In this document: positions 1-8,219 of the stretch, in pieces | Layout of the letters: every line of letters begins with the position of its first letter | Position numbering within the stretch: position 1 is the first letter of the stretch | Assembly: GCA_963781035.1 (NCBI GenBank) | Contig: CAWAEN010000015.1 | Span: 405,042 to 469,041 of the forward strand | Direction: 5' to 3' | Source: SZUA-35 sp963781035 | GTDB taxonomy: Bacteria; Actinomycetota; Acidimicrobiia; Acidimicrobiales; SZUA-35 | Length of the DNA: 64,000 bases | Position numbers and translations under genes: made by a program | Notes under the pieces: generated by a model | Database searches by the model: none | The model's input: the letters and a program-made list of their open reading frames with translations, nothing else | Told to the model about the DNA's origin: nothing

Positions 1-462
1 CGCCCACGCCTCGATCTCCCGCCACGGCCGGGCATCCCCGCTCGGCACCCGTACCCAACGGGCCAGCCATCGTTCGGAGAACGACAAGGTGTCGACATCG
101 AGCCGTCCGCCGAAGAGCCGGTGCTCTCGAGCGCTGGTGAGGGTGAGCAGCGTGTCCAGCTGCTCAGGATCCAGTGGTTCGCTCGGCGCATCGTCGGCGA
201 TCGGTCCGCTGCTGAACAGCCAGCAGGGAGTTGCCCCGATCACTTCGGCGTGGTCGGTGATCAGGTCGACGGCATCGCTCTTCCACATGCCGTGGTAGAT
301 CGCGCTGCCCAGCACGAATCCGTCATACGGACGGAGATCGAAGATGTGCTCAGGTTGAGCAACATCGACGGTGATGCCGTACCGACGGAGGGTCTCGGCA
401 ATGGCGCGCCCGATCTCGGCCGTGCTCCCGTGAGTGCTCGCCGGACTGACCAGGACTCGCAT
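1..462 (-). CDS. Flavodoxin-domain protein (3' end outside window)
   Basis: The protein starts at an ATG at 462 behind a strong GAGGAGGAAG ribosome binding site and runs off the left edge, so only about 154 residues are visible. The start MRVLVSPASTHGSTAEIGRA carries the flavodoxin FMN phosphate loop (T/S-x-T-G-x-T style, here STHGST), followed by a second conserved block (FVLGSAIYHGMWKSDA). This matches the HemG/menaquinone-dependent flavodoxin-like family, which binds FMN and carries electrons in the cytoplasm. It lies downstream of the devR gene on the same strand, with two DosR-like boxes in between. The partner redox enzyme is not visible. Confidence 0.8.
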   Translation of the reverse strand, partial: MRVLVSPASTHGSTAEIGRAIAETLRRYGITVDVAQPEHIFDLRPYDGFVLGSAIYHGMWKSDAVDLITDHAEVIGATPCWLFSSGPIADDAPSEPLDPEQLDTLLTLTSAREHRLFGGRLDVDTLSFSERWLARWVRVPSGDARPWREIEAWA

Positions 463-555
463 CTCGAAACTTCCTCCTCGTGTGTTCGCTGGCAACATGG
501 GATCGAGGGATGACCGGTTCGGTGCTCACCAGCCTCCATCGTCGCCCACTCATCG

Positions 556-597
556 TGTGGTGGGGGCGTCCCGAGGGGCAGAGGAGAAGGTCCCCGA
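556..597. promoter_or_regulatory. Two candidate DosR-type boxes upstream of flavodoxin gene
   Basis: Box at 578-597 reads GCAGAGGA GAAG GTCCCCGA and one at 556-575 reads TGTGGTGG GGGC GTCCCGAG. Each has a good right half (GTCCC) and a weak left half, and they are spaced 22 bp apart. They resemble the 20-bp mycobacterial DosR box (GGGAC-N4-GTCCC core). Found by eye only. Confidence 0.35.
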
Positions 598-1305
598 TCA
601 ATCGCTCCAGTGCCGACGTCGTTCGTCCAGGCGAGCGGCGAAGGCCGCAGCCTGGGTTCTGCGGCTCATGCCGAGCTTGGCCAACATGTTGGAGACGTAG
701 TTCTTCACGGTCTTCTCGGCCAGGCTCATCTCGTCGGCGATCTGACGGTTCGAGTATCCCTCTCCGATCAGATCGAAGATCCGGTGCTCCTGGGGAGTGA
801 GGGTGGACACCCGGCCCTCGTCGGTCGACTTCAGGCGACGCAGGCCCATCCGGATCGTGGCCGAGTCGAGAAGCTGCGTGCCGGCCGCGACCTTCCGAAT
901 CGATGCCACCAGTTCGTTGCCGCGCACCCGTTTCAGCACGTACCCGGCGGCCCCGGCCAGCGCGGCGTCGATCAATGCCTGGTCGTCGGCGAAGGATGTG
1001 AGGATCAAGCACTGGACATCTGGCAGGTCGTTGCGAATTTCGCGACAGACGTCGATGCCGCTGCCATCTGCCAGTCTGACGTCGAGCACTGCGACATCGG
1101 GTTGACAGTCGCGCACCACGGCAAGTGCCTGGCCTGCGCTCGAGGCCTCGCCGATGACCTGCATGCCTTCCGTCCCATCGATCATGTCGGCCACCCCGCG
1201 TCGAACCACCTCATGGTCGTCGAGGAGGAAAACACCGATGGGGCCCGGTCGGCGCTCGAATTCACGCTGCGCCCGAGTGCTCGGGTGGTTCAGATCAGCC
1301 AACAT
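598..1305 (-). CDS. devR: DevR/DosR-like NarL-family response regulator
   Basis: A 235-aa response regulator. The receiver domain covers residues 22-140, with acidic pocket LLDDHEVV and phospho-acceptor Asp75 (VAVLDVRLADG). The LuxR helix-turn-helix covers residues 168-225 with LAEKTVKNYVS and LAKLGM-RRTQAA. These match Mycobacterium DosR closely, including the Lys, Lys and Asn of the recognition helix (K198, K201, N202 here; K179, K182, N183 in M. tuberculosis). The start at 1305 is chosen because GGAGTCC precedes it; longer starts enter the USP gene. It overlaps the end of the upstream USP gene by 11 bp, the same order as Rv3134c-devR. No DosS-like kinase lies next to it. By homology it would activate hypoxia or dormancy genes, probably those carrying the boxes listed here. 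Confidence 0.88.
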   Translation of the reverse strand: MLADLNHPSTRAQREFERRPGPIGVFLLDDHEVVRRGVADMIDGTEGMQVIGEASSAGQALAVVRDCQPDVAVLDVRLADGSGIDVCREIRNDLPDVQCLILTSFADDQALIDAALAGAAGYVLKRVRGNELVASIRKVAAGTQLLDSATIRMGLRRLKSTDEGRVSTLTPQEHRIFDLIGEGYSNRQIADEMSLAEKTVKNYVSNMLAKLGMSRRTQAAAFAARLDERRRHWSD

Positions 1306-2253
1306 GCCGGACTCCTTGGTTCGATCCTGGCGGCGGGGGTACGAGCACCAGGACCGCATGGGAATCATGGGCCAGGGCGTCTGCCGGCGAGTCGAGCAGC
1401 ATCGCTGCCAGACCGTGCTCGGAGCGGGCGCCGACCACGATCATCGACGCATCCGCTGTGTCGAGGACTGCGAACGGAGCACCGATCGACAAGTGGCGAC
1501 GCGTCGTTCGGGACCACGCGTTCTCCTCGGCCACGACACGATCGACGACCGCATCGAGGAACCCGGCGCTTGCCGCCCGTACTCGCTCGAGTTCGGGGCT
1601 CGTGAGTGTTCTGGCGAGCGGCTCGGTCATCCAGGCGAAGTGGATGTCGATGACCGCATCGACAGGTGTGGACTGCAGTGCCCACCGGAGTGCAGCAACA
1701 CTGGAGGCCGATCCGTCGACACCGACCGCTACCTCCTTGATGGAGGCTCGAGGGTCGATCATGGTTGGAACGATCGCCACTGGCACGGTGGCGTGGTGCG
1801 CGCAATGCGTGCTCGTCGACCCGAAAATCGACCCGGCGATCGCCCCTCGACCTCTCGAACCGACGACCAACAGACGGGCCTCGCTCGACACCTCCACGAG
1901 CGTGGAGCCGGCCTCCCCACGCAGGACCAAGGCTCGAGGCGCCTCAGCGATGCCACGTGCGCCGCATCCGAACCCGGCGACACGTGCTCGTCGAGGGCCG
2001 CCACGAGCGCGGCTCGGAGTTGCTCGGAGGCAACATGCTCGCTCCGACGCAACGTGGTGACATCCCACCATCGATGACCCCAACAACCGACGACCACCAT
2101 CGGACCGAGGGCACCGGTGTGATGTCGCGCCCACTCCAACGCGACATGCCCCGCCGGTGAAGCGTCGAAGCCGACCACGACACTGCCGGCGACCGGGGGC
2201 GTCGAGGGATCAGGGTGCCGGGTCATGGCTCTCGCCCTCTCGCTGATGGCCAT
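1295..2253 (-). CDS. Tandem-domain universal stress protein (one frameshift)
   Basis: A two-domain UspA protein read across one frameshift near 1940-1975. The N-terminal part (from ATG 2253, RBS GGAGGTG) gives SVVVGFDASPAGHVALEWA. After the shift the frame continues with LLVVGSRGRGAIAG, the ATP-binding loop of domain 1, and then a second Usp domain (VAVGVDGSASSVAALRWAL ... MIVVGARSEHG). USPs bind ATP and modulate survival under stress. The gene is cotranscribed with and overlaps devR, matching the Rv3134c-devR arrangement of mycobacteria. Without the shift the two halves are 130- to 280-residue out-of-frame pieces. I treat it as one gene with a probable sequencing indel. Confidence 0.8.
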
Positions 2254-2317
2254 CGTCCGACACCTCCTCGCGGCCCACGGGGTCCATACTCGATGATCGA
2301 ACATGGTGTATCTCTTG

Positions 2318-2359
2318 TGTAGGGCAAGAGGTCCTGTCCCGAGGTTTGCAGGTCCAAAG
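2318..2359. promoter_or_regulatory. Candidate DosR-type boxes upstream of USP operon
   Basis: Box 2318-2337 reads TGTAGGGC AAGA GGTCCTGT; a weaker one 22 bp downstream at 2340-2359 reads CGAGGTTT GCAG GTCCAAAG. They lie in the divergent space between the USP-devR and USP-ACP operons. The core AGGGCA-(A/G)(G/A)-AGGTC recurs at 6835. Found by eye only. Confidence 0.4.
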
Positions 2360-2398
2360 CCCCTGGCGGAGGGGCACGCCAAGGAATGGAATGCGCAC

Positions 2399-2971
2399 AT
2401 GACCTCCAACGATCCCGTGCTCCTCGGCGATGAGCCAACGACCGCAGACGGCGGGTTCGTCGTGGTCGGCATCGACGGCTCAGACGGCTCCGTCCATGCC
2501 TTGGCGTGGGCTGCCGATTACGCCGCCCGTCAGAACTTCGCGATCGAGGTCGTGACGGTGTGGAGCTTCCCTGCGGTGAGCATCGAGCTCCCGTCCACTG
2601 GTCGCGTGCTCCATCGTCACGCGTTGGAGATGGCCCGCCACGCCGTGGCACTGGTCACTGCCGATCGCGAATCAGCCGGCCTGGCCATGCCGGAGGTCAA
2701 CGTCGAGGCGTATCTCTCACAACCGGCCGAGCGCCTGGTCTTGGCCAGCCGAGAGGCTTCGTTGCTCGTGGTCGGTCGTGGCAAACGATCGATGCTCGGC
2801 TCGACCAGCCGAGCGGTCACCCATCACGCCACCTGCCCGGTCGCCGTCATCCCCCCTCCGGTCACCGAGGATTCACCCACGTCCCTGACCAGGCAACTCG
2901 CGGCCGAGCATCCCAACGTCACCGCAGCCATCGAAGCCGTGTCCCAACACCTGTCCGCGATGGGCATCTGA
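2399..2971 (+). CDS. Universal stress protein, single domain
   Basis: A 190-aa UspA protein. The motif VVVGIDGSDGSVHALAWA at the N-terminus and LLVVGRGKRSMLGSTS further on form the ATP-binding G-2x-G-9x-G(S/T)-type loop. The end PVAVIPPP is the usual last strand of the fold. A tail of about 35 residues follows. ATG 2399 is preferred to the upstream ATG 2303 because the Usp fold begins about 20 residues after it. It is the first gene of a same-strand run of three USPs and an ACP, behind a DosR-like box. Confidence 0.85.
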   Translation: MTSNDPVLLGDEPTTADGGFVVVGIDGSDGSVHALAWAADYAARQNFAIEVVTVWSFPAVSIELPSTGRVLHRHALEMARHAVALVTADRESAGLAMPEVNVEAYLSQPAERLVLASREASLLVVGRGKRSMLGSTSRAVTHHATCPVAVIPPPVTEDSPTSLTRQLAAEHPNVTAAIEAVSQHLSAMGI

Positions 2972-3014
2972 AGCAGCGGTAGCGAGACCGACAAGAACGA
3001 ATGCGAGGAATCTC

Positions 3015-3791
3015 ATGACTGGCCGAACGACATCATCCGCCACGGTTCTGGCCTGCTGGGACCCTGCGGCCGACAAATCCCCGGCCGTGCAATGGGCGGC
3101 CAGAACGGCGCGCGCCCATCACCGGCGCCTCGTCCTCTACACGTCGTTCGCGAAGCTACGGGAAACACTACCGCCCGAGGCCTACCTCGACGCTCGCCGA
3201 ACACACGAGGCTCGGGTGCAGGCGTTCATCGAGCAGACCGGCGCAAGCGGCTTGGAAACCCACGCAGCACTCAGCAACGACGACATCAGGGTGGACCTGT
3301 TCGACACCGCCGATCGCTGGGGCTCCGAGCTTCTCGTCGCTGGGGTCGAGGGAAGGTCGTCCGGCCCGGGTTTCCTCCGCCTCGGCAGCGTCACCGAGTT
3401 CCTCGCCCACCACACCGATCGACCGCTGGTGATCATCCGTTCGCCGTTCGACGAGCACGATCATCTCGCCGTCCTCGTCGACGGAACCGCGGACGGAGTG
3501 GCAGCCGTCCGGTGGGCCGCGACACACGCCAGCGCAACAGGAAGCGAGGTCTCCCCCGTGGTCGTCGACGCCGGCTCCGCTGCCACGAACCAACTGGCAA
3601 CCGCCGCCGAGGCAGAAGGCGCCACGCTTCTCGTGGTCGGTGCACCGGCCGTTCGTGAGCGGCTCGGACGCCGCGTGGGCGGGACGGCGTTGAAGATCCT
3701 GCACGGCACCGATCGATCGATCGCGATCGTCCCACACGCCAAAGACGCGGCGATGGCGCAGGACCACCAGAACGACTCGAGGGCAGATTGA
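3015..3791 (+). CDS. Universal stress protein, divergent two-domain
   Basis: A 258-aa protein with two weakly conserved Usp domains. Domain 1 runs from VLACWDPAADKSPAVQWAAR to PLVIIRS; the usual VGVDGS start is replaced by ACWDPAAD and the nucleotide loop is VAGVEGRSSGPG. Domain 2 starts at LAVLVDGTADGVAAVRWAA and is shortened, with LLVVGAPAVRERLG. ATP binding may therefore be altered in both. ATG 3015 has a GAGGAATCTC Shine-Dalgarno. The stop overlaps the first ATG of the next-gene repeat (TGATG). Confidence 0.8.
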   Translation: MTGRTTSSATVLACWDPAADKSPAVQWAARTARAHHRRLVLYTSFAKLRETLPPEAYLDARRTHEARVQAFIEQTGASGLETHAALSNDDIRVDLFDTADRWGSELLVAGVEGRSSGPGFLRLGSVTEFLAHHTDRPLVIIRSPFDEHDHLAVLVDGTADGVAAVRWAATHASATGSEVSPVVVDAGSAATNQLATAAEAEGATLLVVGAPAVRERLGRRVGGTALKILHGTDRSIAIVPHAKDAAMAQDHQNDSRAD

Positions 3792-3837
3792 TGTTCGGAG
3801 ACCCTGATGTTCGGAGACCCTGATGTTCGGTGACACG
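3790..3837 (+). repeat. 16-bp tandem repeat duplicating an RBS and start codon
   Basis: GATGTTCGGAGACCCT occurs twice in a row (3790-3805, 3806-3821) and a third, diverged copy begins at 3822 (GATGTTCGGTGACACG). Each unit holds a GGAG Shine-Dalgarno and an ATG. Because 16 is not a multiple of 3, the three ATGs (3791, 3807, 3823) are in three frames, and only the third opens the real gene. Confidence 0.9.
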
Positions 3838-4506
3838 GTGGTTCCCATCGACGGCAGCAGGAGCAGCCGCCGCGCCATCCGTATCGCGGCCGCGATATCG
3901 CAGGTCCTCGGTGGGCAACTCGACGTGGTCTGCTTCAACCGTGGCCCCATCAGTCGGGACTTCCGGCGCCAGGTCCACCGTTTGGCCCAGGACGAAGGTT
4001 CGGCTGTCCCCTTGCACGTCGAAGTGGCGCTCCAGCACGCCCCGGCCGAGAAGCTCATCACTCGGCACGTCCGTGATCACCCCGCCCACCTGGTGTGCAT
4101 GGCCGCTCACGGCCGCTCGAGATCACCGGCCCTGCTCGGGACCGTGACCGAGGCCGTCATTCGATCGTCTGATCGCCCTGTGCTGCTCGTCGGCCCTTCC
4201 GTCCGCACCGACGACTACGACCCTGGCAACCTCGTCCTGTTGGCATCAGAGAACGATTGGGCGCGGACCGTCAGTCACGGGTGGTCCGAGGTCTTCGGCA
4301 GCGTGGTCGCCTCGACCACCATGGCCGATGCTGTTGCCGAGGCAGCCCGCGAGTGCGCCTCGGTGATCGTGACAGAGCTGAGTCAGCAGCATCGACTCGA
4401 CCGGCTACGCCATGGCAGCAAGCTGGCCGATGTCATCCACGACGCGCATTGTCCTGTCATCGTCTTGGCTGATGCATCCGAATCGGACAAGGACGCGACC
4501 GAGTGA
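3823..4506 (+). CDS. Universal stress protein
   Basis: A 227-aa UspA-type protein beginning MFGDTVVPIDGSRSSRRAI. The nucleotide loop is CMAAHGRSRSPALLGTVTEAV and the strand end is RPVLLVGPS. A second, shorter half follows (VLLASENDWAR ... CPVIVLADA) and lacks an obvious ATP loop. The start is the third ATG of the 16-bp repeat and is the only one in frame. It is the third USP of the operon; the ACP gene follows 49 bp later. Confidence 0.82.
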   Translation: MFGDTVVPIDGSRSSRRAIRIAAAISQVLGGQLDVVCFNRGPISRDFRRQVHRLAQDEGSAVPLHVEVALQHAPAEKLITRHVRDHPAHLVCMAAHGRSRSPALLGTVTEAVIRSSDRPVLLVGPSVRTDDYDPGNLVLLASENDWARTVSHGWSEVFGSVVASTTMADAVAEAARECASVIVTELSQQHRLDRLRHGSKLADVIHDAHCPVIVLADASESDKDATE

Positions 4507-4555
4507 CGTTCGGCCCTGTCTCGATCGGTGGCAATCGTCGACCCTGGGAGCCGTG

Positions 4556-4807
4556 ATGGCCGAACGAACGAAGTCAGACAGCCTCGAGATCGTGATGGCC
4601 GCAGTCGCATCGGTGGCTCCCGAGGCCGAGGAGGAACTCCCGGATCTCGACCCTGCTGCCGATCTGTTCGAAACGCTGGGTCTCGACTCGATGGACCATC
4701 TCAACGTGATGACCGAGATTGCGGAGCACACCGGTATCGAGATTCCCGAGCGTGAGTACGGCCAACTACGCAGCCTCGACGCCCTGGCCCAACGCATCGT
4801 CACCTGA
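4556..4807 (+). CDS. Acyl carrier protein
   Basis: An 83-aa acidic four-helix carrier protein. The phosphopantetheine attachment site is GLDSMDHLNV, with Ser about residue 44. ATG 4556 has GGGAG nine bases upstream. It closes the USP operon and has no ketosynthase, acyltransferase or activating enzyme next to it, so it is a stand-alone ACP. Its role here is unknown; fatty-acid or lipid remodelling under stress is a guess. Its last 8 bp overlap the convergent RNase Z gene. Confidence 0.85.
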   Translation: MAERTKSDSLEIVMAAVASVAPEAEEELPDLDPAADLFETLGLDSMDHLNVMTEIAEHTGIEIPEREYGQLRSLDALAQRIVT

Positions 4808-5711
4808 CGCGTGGAGGTACCGACACCGTCATGAGGTCGGTGGCGACCACGACGTCGTCGTGCAGCTCGCCTGCCTCCGCGGCGAACGGCGCCAGATCCG
4901 GGTAACGGTTGGAGAAGTGCGTGAGCACGAGTCGTCTCGCTCCCGCCTCACGAGCGAGCCAGCCGGCTTCTCGCGCGGTCATGTGTCCTCGCTGACGAGC
5001 CGCTGCCTGCTCGGCATCCAGGTAGGTGGCTTCGCACACCAGGAGGTCGACGCCGGTCGCGAGTTCGATCGCCGCATCGCACAGGGCGGAATCGAGGATG
5101 TAGGCCATCGACTGTCCTGGTCTCGGCAACTGGTACTCGCCCAGACGGTGGGTGGTACCAGCAACCTCCACCTGCTCGTTGCGGAGGAGTTCACCGACGG
5201 CGGCGCCCGTGATCCCATCGCCGGCCAGACGGTCGGCGTCGAGCCGCATCGTGTCCGGCTCGGACAAGCGATAACCGAGCGTCGGCACGGGATGTTCGAG
5301 CCACGCAGCGGTCACGGCCAGCCCACCGATACAACCGACCGAGCCGGCCTCGACCGGGTGGGCGTCGACGGGGTCGATCTCGGTGAACAGACTGCTGTAG
5401 ATCAGGTGCTCGAAAACGGCCTGGCTCGCTGCCGGGTAGTACACGCTCAGCCGATCCGTCGTTCCGTCGAGAATCCGCCGGTGGAGCACCCCGGGTAGGC
5501 CGAGACAATGATCGCCGTGCAGGTGTGTCAACAGCAGGGCGCTCGCCCGCGACACGGCGACTCCGGCGAGGAGGCACTGCCGTTGGAAACCTTCGCCCGG
5601 GTCGAACAACACCATCTCGCCATCCCAGGTGAGGGCACAACCCCCGAGGCTTCGATCACGCGTCGGTGCCTGTCCCGCCGTTCCCAGCACGATGAGCTTC
5701 CTGGTGCTCAT
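4800..5711 (-). CDS. rnz: Ribonuclease Z (tRNA 3' endonuclease)
   Basis: A 303-aa metallo-beta-lactamase protein that trims tRNA 3' ends. The zinc motif THLHGDHCLGLPG (HxHxDH) is near residue 60, and the motifs AYILDS, CEATY and LTHFSNRY supply the remaining zinc ligands. The RNase Z-type substrate arm region lies between them. ATG 5711 overlaps the PAP2 stop (ATGA), so translation is probably coupled. It is the last gene of a three-gene operon starting at 6770. Confidence 0.88.
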   Translation of the reverse strand: MSTRKLIVLGTAGQAPTRDRSLGGCALTWDGEMVLFDPGEGFQRQCLLAGVAVSRASALLLTHLHGDHCLGLPGVLHRRILDGTTDRLSVYYPAASQAVFEHLIYSSLFTEIDPVDAHPVEAGSVGCIGGLAVTAAWLEHPVPTLGYRLSEPDTMRLDADRLAGDGITGAAVGELLRNEQVEVAGTTHRLGEYQLPRPGQSMAYILDSALCDAAIELATGVDLLVCEATYLDAEQAAARQRGHMTAREAGWLAREAGARRLVLTHFSNRYPDLAPFAAEAGELHDDVVVATDLMTVSVPPRVR

Positions 5712-6466
5712 GAAGGGCTCGAGACTCGTTCCCACACTCGCCGATCGAGTTCGACGAGGGGCGGCGTCATCTTCGACGAGATCCAGAGTCCGGCGAGTGC
5801 CACGATCGTTCCGATGAAGCCATCGACCACGTAGTGGTTGGCAGTGGCGACGACGGCCAGGGCCATGAGCAGCGGGGTCACGATGGCGAACGTCCGCACC
5901 GCTGGCGATCGGCTTGTTCTGAACAACATGATCCCGACGAGCACGTTCCAACCGACATGCAGGCTGGGCATCGCCGCGTACTTGTTGACCAACCCGGGCG
6001 GTTGCAGCACACGATAGGAGGTCGAGTTCTCGGTCACCGTGTCGATGTACCCCATGTCGATCAGTCTCGGCGGTGCGACCGGAAGGGTGACAAAGATCAC
6101 CAGGCCGATCGCTCCGGACACGAACATCGCGTTGCGGAGCAGGAGGAATCCGTCGATTCGGCTGTGGTGGAGCCAGATGAGCGTGGCAACGATGACCGGC
6201 CAGTGGCACCAGATGTAGACCCAGTTCATCAGCGTGGTCACAAACGGGGCGTCGGTCCATCCCTGGATCGAGCGTTCGAGGTCGATGCCAACGTCGTGCT
6301 CACGAGCCAGGATCCAGCGTCCGTTGTCGATCGCGGTCGCCTCTGCCCCCTCGGTCAGGCCCCGCACCGCGAAGTAGAACAGCACGGCAGAACCGATGAG
6401 TGCTGTCTGTTTGGCGAGTTCGATCCACTGTGGAATCGGCTCGGTGCGGATCGGGTCGCTTGGCAA
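5708..6466 (-). CDS. PAP2-superfamily membrane phosphatase/phosphotransferase
   Basis: A 252-aa protein with about six membrane helices (IGSAVLFYFAVRGL, WPVIVATLIWL, SGAIGLVIFVTLPV and others). The PAP2 motifs are MPSLHVGWNVLVG (SxxH) and NHYVVDGFIG (HxxxD). The first motif lacks the usual KxxxxxxRP and has VAPPRL instead, as in the PAP2_3 or inositol-phosphorylceramide-synthase-like branch, so the enzyme may transfer or hydrolyse lipid phosphates. It is coupled to rnz by an ATGA overlap and follows the small gene at 6770 by 13 bp. Confidence 0.82.
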   Translation of the reverse strand: MPSDPIRTEPIPQWIELAKQTALIGSAVLFYFAVRGLTEGAEATAIDNGRWILAREHDVGIDLERSIQGWTDAPFVTTLMNWVYIWCHWPVIVATLIWLHHSRIDGFLLLRNAMFVSGAIGLVIFVTLPVAPPRLIDMGYIDTVTENSTSYRVLQPPGLVNKYAAMPSLHVGWNVLVGIMLFRTSRSPAVRTFAIVTPLLMALAVVATANHYVVDGFIGTIVALAGLWISSKMTPPLVELDRRVWERVSSPS

Positions 6467-6479
6467 AGGTCAGCGCTCG

Positions 6480-6770
6480 TCACCGATCACGAAGCGGTCG
6501 TATCGCCTCCGCCATGGTCACCGACAACGCTGACTTCAGGCGTCGACCGGTTTCGGTCAGATCCTCGCGAACTGCTGGATCCCCGGCTGCGTGCTGCACC
6601 GCGTCGACGACCGCGTCGAGGGCCTCGCCGAGGCGCTCGAGCGCCGCATCCGACTCGCGAACGTCGTCATCACTGAGTTCCTGCTCGGCATGCAGCTTCA
6701 GCTTCAAGCCCAGCCCGGTGAGTTCGTCACCCACCTTGGCCCACGCACGCCTGACTTCTTGTGTACTCAC
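6480..6770 (-). CDS. Small helical protein of unknown function
   Basis: A 96-aa protein predicted to be largely helical, with acidic and basic heptad-like stretches (VGDELTGLGLKLKLHAEQEL, ALERLGEALDAVVDAVQHA). No cysteines, membrane segments or known motif. GTG 6770 is preferred because AAGGGG stands at the right spacing. It is the first gene of the operon with PAP2 and rnz, facing the CNNM gene across DosR-like boxes. Function not recognised. Confidence 0.65.
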   Translation of the reverse strand: MSTQEVRRAWAKVGDELTGLGLKLKLHAEQELSDDDVRESDAALERLGEALDAVVDAVQHAAGDPAVREDLTETGRRLKSALSVTMAEAIRPLRDR

Positions 6771-6831
6771 AGCATCCCCTTCGGTCGATTGCCTCGATGA
6801 TGACCAATCATCCTGCTCAGAACCGGATCCG

Positions 6832-6870
6832 TACAGGGCAGAAGGTCAGATCAGGGTCGCTCGACCCTGG
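6832..6870. promoter_or_regulatory. Tandem candidate DosR-type boxes between divergent operons
   Basis: Box 6832-6851 is TACAGGGC AGAA GGTCAGAT and box 6851-6870 is TCAGGGTC GCTC GACCCTGG. The second contains a perfect 7+7 inverted repeat (CAGGGTC, GACCCTG) around a 4-nt spacer. They lie 33-71 bp before the CNNM start and 62-100 bp before the 6770 start. Confidence 0.5.
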
Positions 6871-6902
6871 CCTGACCGACCAAGATCCTGTTCGCTCAGC
6901 TC

Positions 6903-8219
6903 ATGAACGACGGTGCCGTCGACCTCCTGATCGTGACCGCACTCATTGGAGTGAACGCGTTGTTGTCCGGCTCCGAGATGGCGCTGGTGTCGCTCCGTGA
7001 GCGACAGCTCGTCGCCCTGGAAGTGTCCGGTCCGCGAGGTCGACGAGTCGCGGAACTGGCCAGGTCACCGAGCCGATACCTCTCCGCCCTGCAGCTGGGC
7101 ATCACCCTCGCCGGATTCCTGGCGTCTGCGTCGGCGGCCGTGGAGCTGAGCGAATCAGTCGCAGCGTCGCTCGGTTTCCTCGGCGGATCGGCGCGGGGCG
7201 CCTCGATCGTCATCGTGACGGTGCTCGTCTCCCTCGCCACGATCGTGCTCGGCGAGCTCGTCCCGAAACGAATCGCCATGTTGCACGCCGAGCGTTGGAG
7301 TCTGCTCGCTGTGGTCCCACTGACGTGGTTCATGGTCACGATGCGGCCGGTCCTGGCCCTTCTCGAGCTGCTCACCGACGCCATCGTCCGGGTGACGGGC
7401 AACGAGGCCGACCCGGCCGACGTCGACCTGTCCGATACCGAGTTCCTCCACCTCATCCGCAGCCGATCAGCGTTCGATCCCTCACAGCGCCAGATCATCG
7501 CCGACGCCGTCGAGCTCCGAGATAGGAAGCTCGCACACCTGCTCGTGCCGCGTCCGCGGGTGATGAGCATCCAAGCCGACGACTCCGTTGCGACAGCCCT
7601 CGAACGACTGAGCGCTTCCGGCTTCTCGAGAGCACCGGTGATCGAGCGCGACCTCGACCATCCGGTCGGCCAAGTCCACGCGCTCGATCTCGTCAGCGTC
7701 GGGCCCGGCCACGACACCGCTCGGAGCCGTGCTCGGCCGATCCTGGCACTACCAGAGACCTTGTCGGCCCTGCGTGCCCTTCGCCGATTCCAGGCGAGCA
7801 AGACGAAGCTCGCTGTCGTGGTCGACGAGCACGGGGGAACCGCAGGCATCGTCACGTTCGAGGATCTCATCGAGGAACTGGTCGGAGAGGTCCACGACGA
7901 GATCGATCGTCACCATGACGACCCGACCGTCGACTGGTTCGATGCGCCCGCAACCAGGGAATCCGAAGGGGGCATCGTGCTACCCGGTGCGTTCCCCATC
8001 CACCGGATGGACGAGTTCGGAACGACGCTTCCGGAGGGCGAGTACGCGACCGTCGCCGGCCTCGTCCTCGACCGCCTCGGCCGACTGCCGGAGAAGGGTG
8101 AACACATCGAGGCCGGCGGGTGGACCATCACCGTCAGTGCGACCGACCGAACGGCCATCACGGCGGTGACGCTCCATCCGGCCGACCATCGGATCAGGCC
8201 AGGAACGCCGGGTACATGA
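6903..8219 (+). CDS. CNNM/CorC (HlyC) family membrane transporter
   Basis: A 438-aa protein. The DUF21/CNNM membrane domain (residues 1-180) has NALLSGSEMALVSLR and VLGELVPKRIA. A CBS pair (about 200-325) contains FVVDEHGG-like VVVDEHGGTAGIVTFEDLIEE, and a C-terminal CorC/HlyC domain has EGEYATVAGLVLDRLGRLPEKG. The family moves Mg2+, Co2+ or Na+ across the membrane and senses nucleotides through the CBS pair. The family is often named hemolysin, but no toxin role is implied. ATG 6903 is used; the DosR-like boxes end 32 bp before it. It overlaps the convergent antiporter gene by 26 bp. Confidence 0.87.
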   Translation: MNDGAVDLLIVTALIGVNALLSGSEMALVSLRERQLVALEVSGPRGRRVAELARSPSRYLSALQLGITLAGFLASASAAVELSESVAASLGFLGGSARGASIVIVTVLVSLATIVLGELVPKRIAMLHAERWSLLAVVPLTWFMVTMRPVLALLELLTDAIVRVTGNEADPADVDLSDTEFLHLIRSRSAFDPSQRQIIADAVELRDRKLAHLLVPRPRVMSIQADDSVATALERLSASGFSRAPVIERDLDHPVGQVHALDLVSVGPGHDTARSRARPILALPETLSALRALRRFQASKTKLAVVVDEHGGTAGIVTFEDLIEELVGEVHDEIDRHHDDPTVDWFDAPATRESEGGIVLPGAFPIHRMDEFGTTLPEGEYATVAGLVLDRLGRLPEKGEHIEAGGWTITVSATDRTAITAVTLHPADHRIRPGTPGT

